This document shows, piece after piece, positions 44,838 to 54,056 of a DNA stretch of 54,549 bases. Each line of letters begins with the position of its first letter. Within the stretch, counting starts at the first letter, position 1. Under the pieces are notes generated by a model. It ran no database searches, was not told where the DNA came from, and was given only the letters and a program-made list of their open reading frames with translations. A program made the position numbers and the translations under genes. The DNA lies in contig SIBK01000023.1 in assembly GCA_009695205.1 (NCBI GenBank), forward strand, positions 1-54,549, read 5' to 3'. This DNA comes from Pedosphaera sp. (GTDB lineage: Bacteria; Verrucomicrobiota; Verrucomicrobiia; Limisphaerales; UBA9464).

Positions 44838-45155
44838 ATGTCGTTGGCGGGAAAAAAGCTCGGACTCCTTATCTCGGCCCAGCCCGATTCGAACTCCTTT
44901 TCCAACGGGGTCCGTTTCGCCGCCGCCGCACTCGGCCGGGGTCTGGACGTCTATCTTTACTGTCTCGATGACGCCGTGGCTGGAGTCGGCCGCCCGGAAC
45001 TGCAGGCACTGCGCCCACGCGGACTCAAATTGTACGCATGCGCCTACGGAGCTCACAGTCGGAACCTCCCGGTCGATGACATGGCCGCTTACGCCGGACT
45101 TACCGTCGTCAGCGACTTCATCGCCAGCACGGACCGCTTTGTGAGTTTCAATTGA
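44838..45155 (+). CDS. DsrE/TusD-like sulfurtransferase family protein
   Basis: A 105-aa DsrE-fold protein from the ATG at 44838 (MSLAGKKLGLLIS). It has the Rossmann-like core FAAAALGRGLDVYLYCLDDAV and the conserved cysteine region KLYACAYGAHSR, whose Cys could carry persulfide. DsrE/TusD proteins relay sulfur in tRNA thiolation or dissimilatory sulfur metabolism. It is the first of three short genes; the next begins 24 nt later. The specific pathway is not evident. Confidence 0.75.
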   Translation: MSLAGKKLGLLISAQPDSNSFSNGVRFAAAALGRGLDVYLYCLDDAVAGVGRPELQALRPRGLKLYACAYGAHSRNLPVDDMAAYAGLTVVSDFIASTDRFVSFN

Positions 45156-45179
45156 GCGATTCGCCGCTTTGCTCACGAG

Positions 45180-45530
45180 ATGAAACCCAAGGTCCTCTTC
45201 ATCGTGGAATCAGATCCCCGCAACAGTGGCCGTCCGGCAGAAGCCATTCGAGTCGCCGCCGGTGTCGGCACGTGGAAGAAGGCGGAGATTCATCTCCACT
45301 TACGGGGAGCCGCGATACTGGGCTTGGGGGAATGGGTCGACGACCTGGTGGACGAAGATAATTTCACGCGGTACCTGCCGATCGTCGGAGAATCAGGCGA
45401 GCCGGTGACCGTTGAAACGGGATCCCCGTTTGTCGCCGACCTCGGCACGAGCGCCATCCCACACACACCGATCACCGCCGACCAACTCGCTGCCCTCGCC
45501 GCCCAGTCTTCCAGCGTCCTTCGGTTCTAG
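45180..45530 (+). CDS. DsrE-fold protein without cysteine
   Basis: A 116-aa protein that begins MKPKVLFIVESDPRNSGRPAEAIRVAAG, a DsrE/DsrF-like opening (here given as KPKVLFIVESDPRNSGRPA). It contains no cysteine at all, so it cannot carry persulfide itself and may be a structural partner of the first protein, as TusC is for TusD. It is rich in Thr and Pro in the second half. It is separated from the next gene by 2 nt. Confidence 0.6.
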   Translation: MKPKVLFIVESDPRNSGRPAEAIRVAAGVGTWKKAEIHLHLRGAAILGLGEWVDDLVDEDNFTRYLPIVGESGEPVTVETGSPFVADLGTSAIPHTPITADQLAALAAQSSSVLRF

Positions 45531-45532
45531 CC

Positions 45533-45712
45533 ATGCCCGTCCTCCTCCATATTCTGAACCGGCCCGCCGACACGCTGGTGGAGGAGATCCTCGCAGCCCA
45601 ACGAGACGACCCACTCAATACGGTAGTGGTCATCGATCTCACCCAACCGGACGCGGACTTCGATCGACTCGTTGATCAGGTTTTTGCGGCCGATTCCGTC
45701 GCCAGTTGGTGA
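45533..45712 (+). CDS. short TusB/DsrH-like protein
   Basis: A 59-aa ORF, MPVLLHILNRPADTLVEEIL to VFAADSVASW, whose ATG is 2 nt after the previous stop. The LLHIL opening and the final Trp recall TusB/DsrH, but it is much shorter than the ~95-aa E. coli TusB and has no cysteine. With the two DsrE-like genes it reproduces a D-C-B type order. A seven-A run follows the stop, on the side facing the convergent miaE gene. Confidence 0.55.
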   Translation: MPVLLHILNRPADTLVEEILAAQRDDPLNTVVVIDLTQPDADFDRLVDQVFAADSVASW

Positions 45713-45757
45713 CAAAAAAACGGGGCGACCTCCAAGAGCCGTTCCGTCCAACGGACT

Positions 45758-46330
45758 TCAGTGCAGCATGGGTCTTGGATTACCGGCCCGCGTCAGTTCA
45801 GCCTCCAAATCCAGATAGTAATCCAGCCTGCGGTCGGTCTCTGCTTCATCAATATGCCGAGCCATGATCAGATACGCGGCATAATGATTGCCTTCGGACT
45901 CCACCAGGCTTTCGTAGAACGCAGCCAGTTCGAGGTCGATATCGACGAGCTCACGACCCAGTAGTTGAAACTTCTCACAACTCCTCCCCTCAATGAGCGC
46001 ACAACAAATCAAGTGATCGATCACCTGGGGTTGAACCCCCGTCCGAATGGACCGCATCAACCCAGTGATCCACGGGCTCGGAATTGGCTGTCCAAAGGGA
46101 ATCCCTCTCTTTTTCAGCAATCGAAGCACGAGTTCAAAATGCTGAAGTTCTTCAATGGCAATGGCGTTCAGTTCGTGCACACAATCAAACAACAGCCGGA
46201 ATTTTTCGAGATTGATCGCCGCTGTCGCCGCCTTTCGCTCAAGATGAGCATGGTCAACCAACACCGCAGGCAGATCTGCCCGCAATCGTGGAAGCCAATC
46301 CGCTGGAATTTGCTCCCGGAATAATAGCAT
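45758..46330 (-). CDS. miaE: tRNA-(ms2io6A37) hydroxylase MiaE
   Basis: A 190-aa ferritin-like diiron monooxygenase that hydroxylates the isopentenyl group of ms2i6A at position 37 of tRNA. The iron ligands are visible: DHAHLERKAA, IEELQHFELVLR, EGRSCEKFQLL and SEGNHYAAYL. The end-to-end length fits the family (about 190-200 aa). It stands alone and converges on the DsrE-like trio. Its presence implies miaA and miaB elsewhere in the genome. Confidence 0.93.
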   Translation of the reverse strand: MLLFREQIPADWLPRLRADLPAVLVDHAHLERKAATAAINLEKFRLLFDCVHELNAIAIEELQHFELVLRLLKKRGIPFGQPIPSPWITGLMRSIRTGVQPQVIDHLICCALIEGRSCEKFQLLGRELVDIDLELAAFYESLVESEGNHYAAYLIMARHIDEAETDRRLDYYLDLEAELTRAGNPRPMLH

Positions 46331-46536
46331 GGATTCGATCCTTTACTCGGATCCTGTTCGATTTGTCAACGCCTTGATCTGAAACCAAGAGCCGACCCAC
46401 GCGGCCCGTCCTTCTCCAGCGGTAGGTCAGAATGTCTGAGCTTTGTCTGCTGTTTCGCCACTGTCTGTTGGCAGGCGTGGCGGTAGCGAATGGGATGTCC
46501 TGGTGAAAACCGACATTCCGGAAATCACCTGCGGGC

Positions 46537-47637
46537 CTACATGGCCGAAACTGCATCCGCCACCGGAAACAGAATCGTCTCGGCTGAAACACGGGACGGC
46601 AGCGAAGTCAGAATCACACAGGTCCTGTCTGTCGCCGGATCCGCCCAGGCGAGCGTGCCTGTTGATCCGCTGTGACCAAACGATTTCTCCGAGCAGGCTT
46701 TGCCAAAGCCTGTCGGTCCTAGCGCGAAACCGATGCCGCGCCGTGCCTCCCGCCCGGGCGTATGATTTTCAATCATGAGTCGCGCTGTTTCCTCGCGCAG
46801 CACGGTGCCATCGGGATGCATGAAGCTGCGAAGGACGAGGGCCAAATCCGCCGCCGTGCTGTGTGCACCACCCCACGGCGCGGCGAGGTTACGCCAGTAG
46901 TCGCTGTTCCAGTCCCAGTCGCGCGCGTTTGGATCGCCCGCACCCGCTTCGGGGGCGGCGTGTTCTGTTTGGGCCAGCGTGACGTCCGATTTCTTAAACT
47001 TTCCAAGCCCCAGCACGGTGCGCGTCATGCCCAGTGGTGTGAATATGTTTTCCTCGAGAAACTCCGGCAACTTCGTCTTCGTCACACGCTCGACGATCTC
47101 CGCCGCCAGCAGGATTCCCATGCTTTGATAGTGATACTTTGTCCCCGGCGCAAATAGCAGCGGTGTCCGCACTGTCCCCTTCACAAACTCCGACAGCGGT
47201 GCGTGACGTGCCCGCAGCGCATTGTTCTCCTCCAACTGATCCGGTAAACCCGAGGTATGCGTCAGCAACTGCTCGATCGTGATCTCCTTCCGTGCGCCCT
47301 CCGAGAATTCCGGGATGAATTTCACCACCCGATCCGACAGTCGGATCTCTCCCCGATCCACCAGCAGCATCGCTGCCACCGCCGTGAACGGTTTCGTGAT
47401 CGACCCCAGCAAGAACATCGCCTCCGTCGTCCCTGCTTTCCCGAACGCTCTCTCAAATTTCTGGGTACCCCATTGAACCCTCAGCACCGCCGCGGCAAGC
47501 GTGCCTGCGTCCACTTGCTTCTGGATGATCTGTGCGACGGATTCCATGAGTTCAGATTTTGATTGTGCGGCGGCGACGCTGCGCACGACAGAACCGAATC
47601 CTGCTATGAGCAGGGTGAGAGATTGGCGTTGATTCAT
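46537..47637 (-). CDS. class C beta-lactamase-like serine hydrolase
   Basis: A 366-aa exported hydrolase of the beta-lactamase/DD-peptidase superfamily. A signal peptide occupies the first 24 residues (LLIAGFGSVVRSVAAAQ). The active-site serine is in FLLGSITKPFTAVAA (S-x-x-K), the second motif is Tyr-x-Ser in YHYQSMGILLAAE, and the third is FGHSGSTGTLAW (H-x-G). LLTHTSGLPD is the usual extra signature. Such proteins are often esterases or peptidases rather than true beta-lactamases. No regulator of the AmpR type is adjacent. Confidence 0.88.
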   Translation of the reverse strand: MNQRQSLTLLIAGFGSVVRSVAAAQSKSELMESVAQIIQKQVDAGTLAAAVLRVQWGTQKFERAFGKAGTTEAMFLLGSITKPFTAVAAMLLVDRGEIRLSDRVVKFIPEFSEGARKEITIEQLLTHTSGLPDQLEENNALRARHAPLSEFVKGTVRTPLLFAPGTKYHYQSMGILLAAEIVERVTKTKLPEFLEENIFTPLGMTRTVLGLGKFKKSDVTLAQTEHAAPEAGAGDPNARDWDWNSDYWRNLAAPWGGAHSTAADLALVLRSFMHPDGTVLREETARLMIENHTPGREARRGIGFALGPTGFGKACSEKSFGHSGSTGTLAWADPATDRTCVILTSLPSRVSAETILFPVADAVSAM

Positions 47638-47979
47638 GCTGGGTCAAGATCGCTTGGAGAATGATAAAATCGGCTCTGGCCGCAGGGTGTCGCAGAGTCG
47701 TTCATTGGAGCGAACTATCCAAGGTTTTCCGTGGGCTTGCTTGTCTCACTCTATAGTCTGGAGCAGTCATCTGGATTGCGATGCTTCAAGCCCCGCCACT
47801 CCGCCACCCTCCATTCACCCTTTCTTCCCCCGAAGAGAGGGTTCCGCCAGACAATAAGGCGACTCTGGGAAGTTGACCGAACTTCATGGAGCAGTGACCC
47901 TGCTGGTCAGAGAATCGTAATTTTTCGGTCAACATCTGTCCCAAGCCTAACCCCAGGAACCGCACGTGGAGCCAACGCT

Positions 47980-49047
47980 GTGAATCCAGACTCCAACGAT
48001 TCCTCGCACCGCGGTGCCTCTGGGAACCCCGCCAATCGGTTCCTGCAGACGCACCGCGAAGCAGATCCGGATGCCGATCACGAGCTGGATCCGGCGGAAG
48101 AGCCGCATCTTCGAACGCAATTCATCGAGGATCATTCGCAAACCGTCCTTAGCCATAACGAGAGCCCGGACATCGGATTTACCCACAGCTTGAACCCCTA
48201 CCGCGGCTGTGAACACGGGTGCATCTATTGCTACGCTCGCCCCACGCACGAGTACCTGGGTTACAGCGCAGGATTGGATTTTGAAACGCGAATCGTGGTC
48301 AAATATAGAGCTCCCGAGCTGCTCCGGAAGGAATTATCTTCTCCACGCTGGAAACCCAACGTCATCGCCCTCAGTGGTGTCACGGACCCTTACCAGCCTG
48401 TCGAACGTAAGCTCGCCCTCACTCGACGATGCCTCGCCGTGCTCCGCGATTTTCGTAATCCCGTCGGCATCGTGACCAAGAATTCGCTGGTCACGCGCGA
48501 CATCGATCTGCTGGGGGAACTCGCCCACCACCAGGCCGCCGGTGTCTATATATCTCTCACCACACTGGATCCCGCGCTTCGCGCCGTAATGGAACCGCGC
48601 ACATCTCCATCTCGGGCCCGCCTTCGCGCAATCCGCACGCTCGCCGCAGCCGGGATTCCCGTGGGCGTCATGCTCGGGCCAATCATTCCCGGGTTAACCG
48701 ATCATGAGATACCCCGACTGGTGGAGGCCGCAGCCGACTCCGGCGCGCAGTTTGCAGGTAAAGTCGTGCTTCGGTTGCCACACGCCGTTGCTCCGTTGTT
48801 CGAGGCATGGCTCGGACAGCATTTTCCCGGCCGCAAGGAATCCGTGCTCAATCGCATTCGCTCTTTGCGCGGAGGACAGCTCAACGATCCGAACTTCGGC
48901 ACCCGGATGACCGGACAGGGACCGCTCGCAGATCAGATCCAGCAACTCTTTGAGGTCTCGTGCCGAAAACATGGGCTCCTGACTCGTCCGCAATTATCGA
49001 TCGCCGCCTTCCGCCGGGTGGAGCCAGGCCAGCTAGAGTTGCTATAG
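47980..49047 (+). CDS. PA0069-family radical SAM protein
   Basis: A 355-aa radical SAM protein related to spore photoproduct lyase-like Rv2578c/PA0069 proteins. The cluster motif is NPYRGCEHGCIYCYARPTHEYLG (Cys-x3-Cys-x2-Cys, here CEHGCIYC). ALSGVTDPYQPVE, GIVTKNSLVTRDIDLL and GVMLGPIIPGLTDHEI follow, all family features. The start is taken as GTG at 47980 (MNPDSNDSSHRG) because the family's conserved RGASGNPANRF comes just after it, and the open frame upstream to 47731 lacks coding character. The role of the family is unknown. The ~340 nt before it contain nothing I recognise. Confidence 0.88.
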   Translation: MNPDSNDSSHRGASGNPANRFLQTHREADPDADHELDPAEEPHLRTQFIEDHSQTVLSHNESPDIGFTHSLNPYRGCEHGCIYCYARPTHEYLGYSAGLDFETRIVVKYRAPELLRKELSSPRWKPNVIALSGVTDPYQPVERKLALTRRCLAVLRDFRNPVGIVTKNSLVTRDIDLLGELAHHQAAGVYISLTTLDPALRAVMEPRTSPSRARLRAIRTLAAAGIPVGVMLGPIIPGLTDHEIPRLVEAAADSGAQFAGKVVLRLPHAVAPLFEAWLGQHFPGRKESVLNRIRSLRGGQLNDPNFGTRMTGQGPLADQIQQLFEVSCRKHGLLTRPQLSIAAFRRVEPGQLELL

Positions 49048-49182
49048 CAACGAGGGTTTCTCCAAACCTTCGCACCCCGTACCGACTCATCGGCCAACTC
49101 CAGGCCGCCTTTACTTCCCGAAGCCCTGGCGGACTGAAGCCGACGCTCCAAAGAAACCTTCGGAGGCTCGCATCCAATACCA

Positions 49183-49830
49183 CTAGCGCTGCCCGAGTAT
49201 CCATTCCGCCAACACCTTGATTTCATCGCTCGTAATACTCGCAAATGGCGGCATTGGAATTGGTCCCCACTTCCCCGACCCACCCTTGGTAATCTGCTGC
49301 GCAATCTTCTCCATGGCAGTCGTGTCCGAGGCATACTTGACCGCGATCTGCTGGAATCCAGGCCCGATGAGCCGGACCTTGGCTTGATGACAGGACTGGC
49401 AGGCGAAGCGGGCGGCAAGCCGGGCTCCATCCAGAGGTTGAGCCGGTTTATTCGGTTCGGGTTCAGCGCTTGAAACCCGGCTGACCGACGAATTCGTAGA
49501 GGGTTCCCGGCCATAATTGCGCACCAAGTAGTCCGCCAAGGCCTCCACCTGGTCTGCCGCGATCGGCGCACCGTACTTATCCTGCATCTTCAACACCGAG
49601 TTTTTCCAGAAGGCCCTCGCCTGCGGCGGTTGCGTCGTCACGTATTCCGTCGAATGACAAATGAGGCATTGGGCATTGGCAATGTCCGCATTGGGGCCAG
49701 GTTTGAAAACCTCGGTTTCCAAAGGGAGCTCAATCCGCAGACCCTCGCTCCGCAGGACCATCGCCATCATACCGAGACTGATGAGCCCTGCGATGACCCG
49801 TTTTCGTTGAATTGCGACTCCGGAGTTCAT
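49183..49830 (-). CDS. di-heme cytochrome c, probable SorB-like subunit
   Basis: A 215-aa periplasmic cytochrome c from the ATG at 49830, which overlaps the stop of the upstream gene as ATGA. A signal peptide (RVIAGLISLGMMAMVL) is followed by a first heme site CLICH at about residue 55 in a SorB-like domain (NAQCLICHSTEYVTTQPPQ). A second domain carries CQSCH, with its Met ligand probably in PIPMPPFASI. SorB proteins normally bind one heme and take electrons from the sulfite-oxidising SorA. Here a second c-type domain of the c551/552 kind is fused on, which could carry electrons on to an oxidase. Confidence 0.85.
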   Translation of the reverse strand: MNSGVAIQRKRVIAGLISLGMMAMVLRSEGLRIELPLETEVFKPGPNADIANAQCLICHSTEYVTTQPPQARAFWKNSVLKMQDKYGAPIAADQVEALADYLVRNYGREPSTNSSVSRVSSAEPEPNKPAQPLDGARLAARFACQSCHQAKVRLIGPGFQQIAVKYASDTTAMEKIAQQITKGGSGKWGPIPMPPFASITSDEIKVLAEWILGQR

Positions 49831-51056
49831 ACAGCGATGATGTTGATCGATTCGACTACGTTCCGCATATAACCCGCCGGATTCCAAAGCGAATCCAGCG
49901 GCTGTGACTCGCCAATCCGGTTGGTCGCTCGACATCTTAGTTCCGTAGCGCCGATCTCCGGGGCCGCAAAGGAAAAGCTCCACTCGCGAAAAGAATACTT
50001 TCCAAGATTGTCACCCAAACGCGCCGCGCGCCATGTACGACCCCCGTCGGAAGTAAATAGAACTTCGGAGATTCCATGTCCGCCGTCAAAGGCAATGCCC
50101 CGAGCCTCTGTCATCATCCCAGCCTTCACCCGTGCTCCGTTTTCCAGACTGGTGATGAACGACCGGATGTTGTACCGGCCTATGGGGACAGTGGATTTTG
50201 CCGTCGTTCCGGGCTCCACGCAGCCACCCGGTGTGTTCGGAATCCGATAGCCAGTGGCCATCCAGTATCCCTTGAAGACATCATCGATCACAGTGATCTC
50301 ATGAACGTGCTTCACCCAATAGGTTCCAAAATAACCCGGCACGACCAAGCGCAATGGATACCCATTTAGCATGGGAAGATCTTCCCCGTTCATCGCATAG
50401 GCCAACATCACCTCGCCGTCCAAAGCATGATCAATATCTAGCGCCTTCACAAAATCCGGAGTTTTCTCAATCGCCGGCTTATCCAGCCCGTTGAAGGTAA
50501 CCTGCCGTGCCCCAGCTGAGACACCCGCCCGATTCAACACATCCCGAAGCCGGACGCCTCTCCAGCGAGCGTTTCCCATGGCCCCATTGCCCATTTGCCC
50601 TCCCCCGACCCGCGGTTTCATCAGACCCCGACCGTTGCCAGAACATTGATTCACAGCGACGATCTCGAAGGTCTCAAAGTCCGACTTAAGCTCGGCAACG
50701 CCCAACGAAAGGGCCCGATTCAATTTGCCACTGAGATTGACGCGAAACGCGTCCGCATCCACTTCCAGCGGCGGTGATTCCGAGAGGTGATATCGCACAA
50801 AAAAGGCGTCGTTCGGCGTCAGGATCCCTTCGTTAAACACGCTGAAGGGGGTCTCCAATTGAGGGGGGCGGGTAGTTAATCGGATCAGGGGTCGCTTCTG
50901 AGGGTACCGAACGAGCGGACGCACACCGTTTTCAAACGGCATGGACACCGAATCGTCGCCACGACTTACGTCAGGGGCTCCCGTGAACAAACCACCCGCC
51001 AAGAGTCCGGTATCCTGAAGGAACCGCCGTCGCGTGGAATCGCGCTTGAATAGCAT
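49827..51056 (-). CDS. SorA-like sulfite dehydrogenase, molybdopterin subunit
   Basis: A 409-aa periplasmic molybdenum enzyme that oxidises sulfite to sulfate. A twin-arginine signal (DSTRRRFLQDTGLLAGG) opens it. The molybdenum-binding Cys is in AVNQCSGNGRGLM. Further conserved parts are NGYPLRLVVPGYFGTYWVKHV and the Mo-co dimerisation domain with SDGGRTWRAA. The downstream di-heme cytochrome gene overlaps by 4 nt, as in SorAB operons. Other molybdopterin oxidoreductases of this fold exist, so sulfite is the likely rather than proven substrate. Confidence 0.87.
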   Translation of the reverse strand: MLFKRDSTRRRFLQDTGLLAGGLFTGAPDVSRGDDSVSMPFENGVRPLVRYPQKRPLIRLTTRPPQLETPFSVFNEGILTPNDAFFVRYHLSESPPLEVDADAFRVNLSGKLNRALSLGVAELKSDFETFEIVAVNQCSGNGRGLMKPRVGGGQMGNGAMGNARWRGVRLRDVLNRAGVSAGARQVTFNGLDKPAIEKTPDFVKALDIDHALDGEVMLAYAMNGEDLPMLNGYPLRLVVPGYFGTYWVKHVHEITVIDDVFKGYWMATGYRIPNTPGGCVEPGTTAKSTVPIGRYNIRSFITSLENGARVKAGMMTEARGIAFDGGHGISEVLFTSDGGRTWRAARLGDNLGKYSFREWSFSFAAPEIGATELRCRATNRIGESQPLDSLWNPAGYMRNVVESINIIAV

Positions 51057-51114
51057 GGGTAAACCTTAGCTCAATCCGCCAGAATTGAACTCCAAAACTG
51101 CGGACTCTTGTCCC

Positions 51115-51156
51115 AGGCCGATGGCCTGAGCTGTGGAATCACGGCCCTTTGGGCCT
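51115..51156. repeat. two small intergenic hairpins
   Basis: CAGGCC-GAT-GGCCTG (51115-51129) and GGCCC-TTT-GGGCC (51144-51156) lie between the Gfo/Idh gene stop and the sorA start. No T-run follows on either strand. Confidence 0.45.
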
Positions 51157-51174
51157 GAAGTGGCCGGATGCCGC

Positions 51175-52257
51175 TCAATCCGCTGGCAGCCGGACGGTTC
51201 GCTTTGTCTTCGCGCTGCGCACGGCCGCATCGACAATTTCCTGACCGATCCGGCTGATCCGGATTGAGACAGGCCCTTCGAGGCGTTGATTTCGATCCAG
51301 ACAGTGGAGGAAATACTGCACTGGATTCTGGTTAGGCGCCTTGGGCGCGGGCGCCGGTAATCGGTGAGGTTGGGGCTTTCGCCGCGTCTGCACCGTAACG
51401 AAATCATCGTAGTCGTAACTGCTGATGGTGCCCTGCGTGCCGGCGACGACAAATCCACATTGCGGCTGTGGCTGAAGTGTCCAGGGATCGGTGAAGGTAC
51501 CCCAGCGTGTTTCAAATTTGGATAACCCCTGTGCATAGCGGGCCACGACGATGCTGTGCTCATCCACCTCAAGCCCCTTGGGTTCATCCACCGTGGCGGT
51601 AACTTCAAGCGGACGAATTCCGCCCTGATACCAGGTTCCGAGTGTGGTGCCGTAACCGAGGTAATCGAGCAGCGACCCGCCACCAAGCGCTTTCTTGTAA
51701 AACCAGGATTTCGGCTTTTCCATCGCGATCTGTTCGGCTGTCTTCTCGTCCTTGTCCGCTCCATGCCAAAGGGGTCCGCGGTTGCCTCCGAAATGCCAGA
51801 CGTTGAGCACCTCGCCAATCACGCCAACAGCGACCAACTCGAAAGCCTTTCGATGCGATCCCACCCATTGCAATGGCCAGTTGACCATCAGCGTCTTTTC
51901 CTTCGGCATCGCCGCCACCATGGCGTCCGCCTCTTTCAGCGAGGCCGCAAACGGTTTCTCGACCATGACATGCACGCCGTAAGGTGCCACGTTCTTTACC
52001 CACTCACCATGCTTCGAGGCTGCCGGACAAAGGATCACCAAATCCGGGCATGTTTTTTCCAGGCAGGCTCGGTAGTCGGTGAAACTCCGATCTCGCGGCA
52101 CTCCGAGTTTTCGAATCGCCTCCTCCATCCGCGCAGGTTGCTCGTCGCTGATCCCCACCAACTCCACCTGCGGATGCTCGCGAGCCATGCGAAGCAAGTC
52201 TCCCATGTGGAAGTGATCAAAGTTGATGCCGGCGATTTTCCAAGTCGGTTTTCTCAT
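51175..52257 (-). CDS. Gfo/Idh/MocA family oxidoreductase
   Basis: A 360-aa NAD(P)-dependent oxidoreductase of the glucose-fructose oxidoreductase family. The start is the ATG at 52257 (MRKPTWKIAGINFDHFHMG); upstream codons to 52338 lack family character. The usual Rossmann glycine loop is replaced by GINFDHFHMGDLL, which is seen in a subset of this family. VEKPFAASLKEADAMVAA is the catalytic Glu-Lys-Pro motif. LGGGSLLDYLGYGTTLG is the dimer-domain signature. Substrates are sugars or inositols; none can be assigned. It is monocistronic. Confidence 0.87.
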   Translation of the reverse strand: MRKPTWKIAGINFDHFHMGDLLRMAREHPQVELVGISDEQPARMEEAIRKLGVPRDRSFTDYRACLEKTCPDLVILCPAASKHGEWVKNVAPYGVHVMVEKPFAASLKEADAMVAAMPKEKTLMVNWPLQWVGSHRKAFELVAVGVIGEVLNVWHFGGNRGPLWHGADKDEKTAEQIAMEKPKSWFYKKALGGGSLLDYLGYGTTLGTWYQGGIRPLEVTATVDEPKGLEVDEHSIVVARYAQGLSKFETRWGTFTDPWTLQPQPQCGFVVAGTQGTISSYDYDDFVTVQTRRKPQPHRLPAPAPKAPNQNPVQYFLHCLDRNQRLEGPVSIRISRIGQEIVDAAVRSAKTKRTVRLPAD

Positions 52258-52561
52258 GAAATAATAAGGAGCTGGCCGGACACGGTAATGAAGAAAGGAC
52301 GTTCTGCGAAGCCTAAAGCAGCCGCCACCGATCGGCACGTCGCCAGTCGATCTGCTGTCGCCGCACGAGTCTCCTCGCGAATCGCCTCCCCATCCACGGA
52401 CTCGCCGGCGGAGGAACGGACTACTAGGTAGTTTGGCATGGTACTGATTACAAAGGAAACGAAGGGGGGCACCCCTGCGAACATCATCTATTCACAAACG
52501 ACGGTAGCCCTGGAAAGGGGGCAACGCCATCGGATCTCTCTATGAACCGTCGCCCCGTAGT

Positions 52562-52579
52562 CGCAGACGGCAGTCCGTG
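52562..52579. repeat. dispersed hairpin repeat, family 1
   Basis: CGCAGAC-GGCA-GTCCGTG (one mismatch in the stem) is preceded by ATGAACCGTCGCCCCGTAGT from 52542. Confidence 0.75.
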
Positions 52580-52666
52580 CAAACCACTTTCCTGCAACGG
52601 TTCATGGTCCCAATTCATGTCCATTCGATGGAAAGCGTTGCTCTCCATGAACCGTCCTGTCGTAGT

Positions 52667-52684
52667 CGCGGACGGCAGTCCGCG
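52667..52684. repeat. dispersed hairpin repeat, family 1
   Basis: CGCGGAC-GGCA-GTCCGCG is preceded by ATGAACCGTCCTGTCGTAGT from 52647. It is 105 nt from the previous copy in the same orientation. The 645-nt gap between the Gfo/Idh gene and the hydrolase at 52903 holds only these repeats. Confidence 0.8.
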
Positions 52685-52902
52685 CAAATTCGCTAGGTTT
52701 TCTCCTGCTCGGGAAGGTTGAGGTAAGGGCGAAGGTCTTGCTTTTCCAAAATGATAAATGACTGCCGCATCGATCGAATTCAACCTTGACTGCGCAGCAT
52801 CGTCGGGAAGACCGTGCCAAGTGAAACACCCGGCGACATCAAATCTCTCGAATTGTCAGAGAACATAAAAGCAAATACCTTTCAAGAACTTTTCCCCGCC
52901 CC

Positions 52903-54017
52903 ATGAAGATTCCAGCCACTTACCTTGCGCACCTAGTCGCACTCCTCGCCGGATGGGCGCCAGTGCATTTAGCGTGCGCCACCGAGGCAGTCCCGACCCC
53001 GCGTCTGCCACGCGACAAGCTGTTGTTGTTTCGGGGACCAAGCAATGATCCGTTGGAGGTGAAAACAACGGCTGATTGGCTCCAGCGCCGCGACGAAATC
53101 CGCCGCGGCATGGAAGCCATTATGGGATCGCTACCGGGCCAGAGAAAAGGTGCGCGCTGGACATGCGGCTCGAAGAGGAAGTCGACTGCGGTAACTACGT
53201 GCGGCGATTGATCACGTTTGCGTGGGAACCCGACTGCCGCGTGCCGGCGTACCTCTGTGTGCCGAAATCGGCACTGGCGCGGGGCGGCGCGCGAGTGCCT
53301 GCGGTGTTGTGCTTGCACGGCACCGATAAAGTCGTTGGGCACGGTGTGGTGGTGGGCCTTGGGAGCAAGCCAAATCGCCCATACGCGAGCGAGTTGGCCG
53401 AACGCGGCTTTGTAACGCTGTCCCCCAGCTACCCGCTGCTCGCCAAGTATAACCCGGACATTAAGGCTCTCGGATGGCAAACCGGCACGCTCAAAGCGGT
53501 GTGGGACAACTTGCGAGGTCTCGATTTGTTGACGTCGCTGCCGTTTGTAAAGCCTGGACCCTTTGGCGCAATCGGCCATTCGCTTGGCGGGCATAACGCA
53601 GTCTACACCAGCGTATTCGACGATCGCATCCAAGCCGTCGTCTCAAGTTGTGGTCTGGATTCGTTCCTTGATTATTACGGAGGCGACGAAAAGAATTGGT
53701 TCCCGGAAAAGGGCTGGTGCCAAACCCGCTACATGCTCCGCCTGTCAGACTACCGCGGCCACTTGCAAGATATCCCGTTCGACTTCCACGAACTGATCGG
53801 CGCCCTGGCGCCGCGCCCTGTGCTGATCATCGCACCGCTCCATGACCGCAATTTTCAATCCGCCAGCGTCGATCGCATCGCCACGGCTGCGCGCGAAATC
53901 TACAAGTTGTATGGCCATCCCACGCGATTACGCGTCGAACACCCCGACGGCGAACATGATTTCCCGCCAGAGATGCTGCAAAAAGCATACGAGTTTTTCG
54001 ACGCTGTGCTGCGATGA
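52903..54017 (+). pseudogene. alpha/beta hydrolase (acetyl-xylan-esterase-like), frameshifted
   Basis: The first frame (from 52903) encodes a signal peptide (LAHLVALLAGWAPVHLACA) and DWLQRRDEIRRGMEAIMGSLPG. Near 53130-53145 the reading jumps to another frame, where EKRCALDMRLEEEVDCGNYVRR continues the same protein down to 54017. The catalytic serine is in AIGHSLGGHNAVY, the Asp is probably in IIAPLHDRNF, and the His in PDGEHDFPPEM. Without the one-base shift it would be about 371 aa. It resembles secreted glucuronoyl/acetyl esterases. It could be a recent pseudogene or an assembly indel. Confidence 0.82.
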
Positions 54018-54056
54018 TGGCGATGGCTCCTGTCTTTCCTCCGCGTCCTCCTCTTT

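Noticed and set aside
45713..45757. Bidirectional terminator between the TusB-like gene and miaE
   Set aside because: A seven-A run is present, but the only stem (TCCGT/ACGGA) is short and not next to the run.
46331..46536. possible gene between miaE and the serine hydrolase
   Set aside because: Frames here read through both neighbours or lack coding bias; only a spacer is supported.
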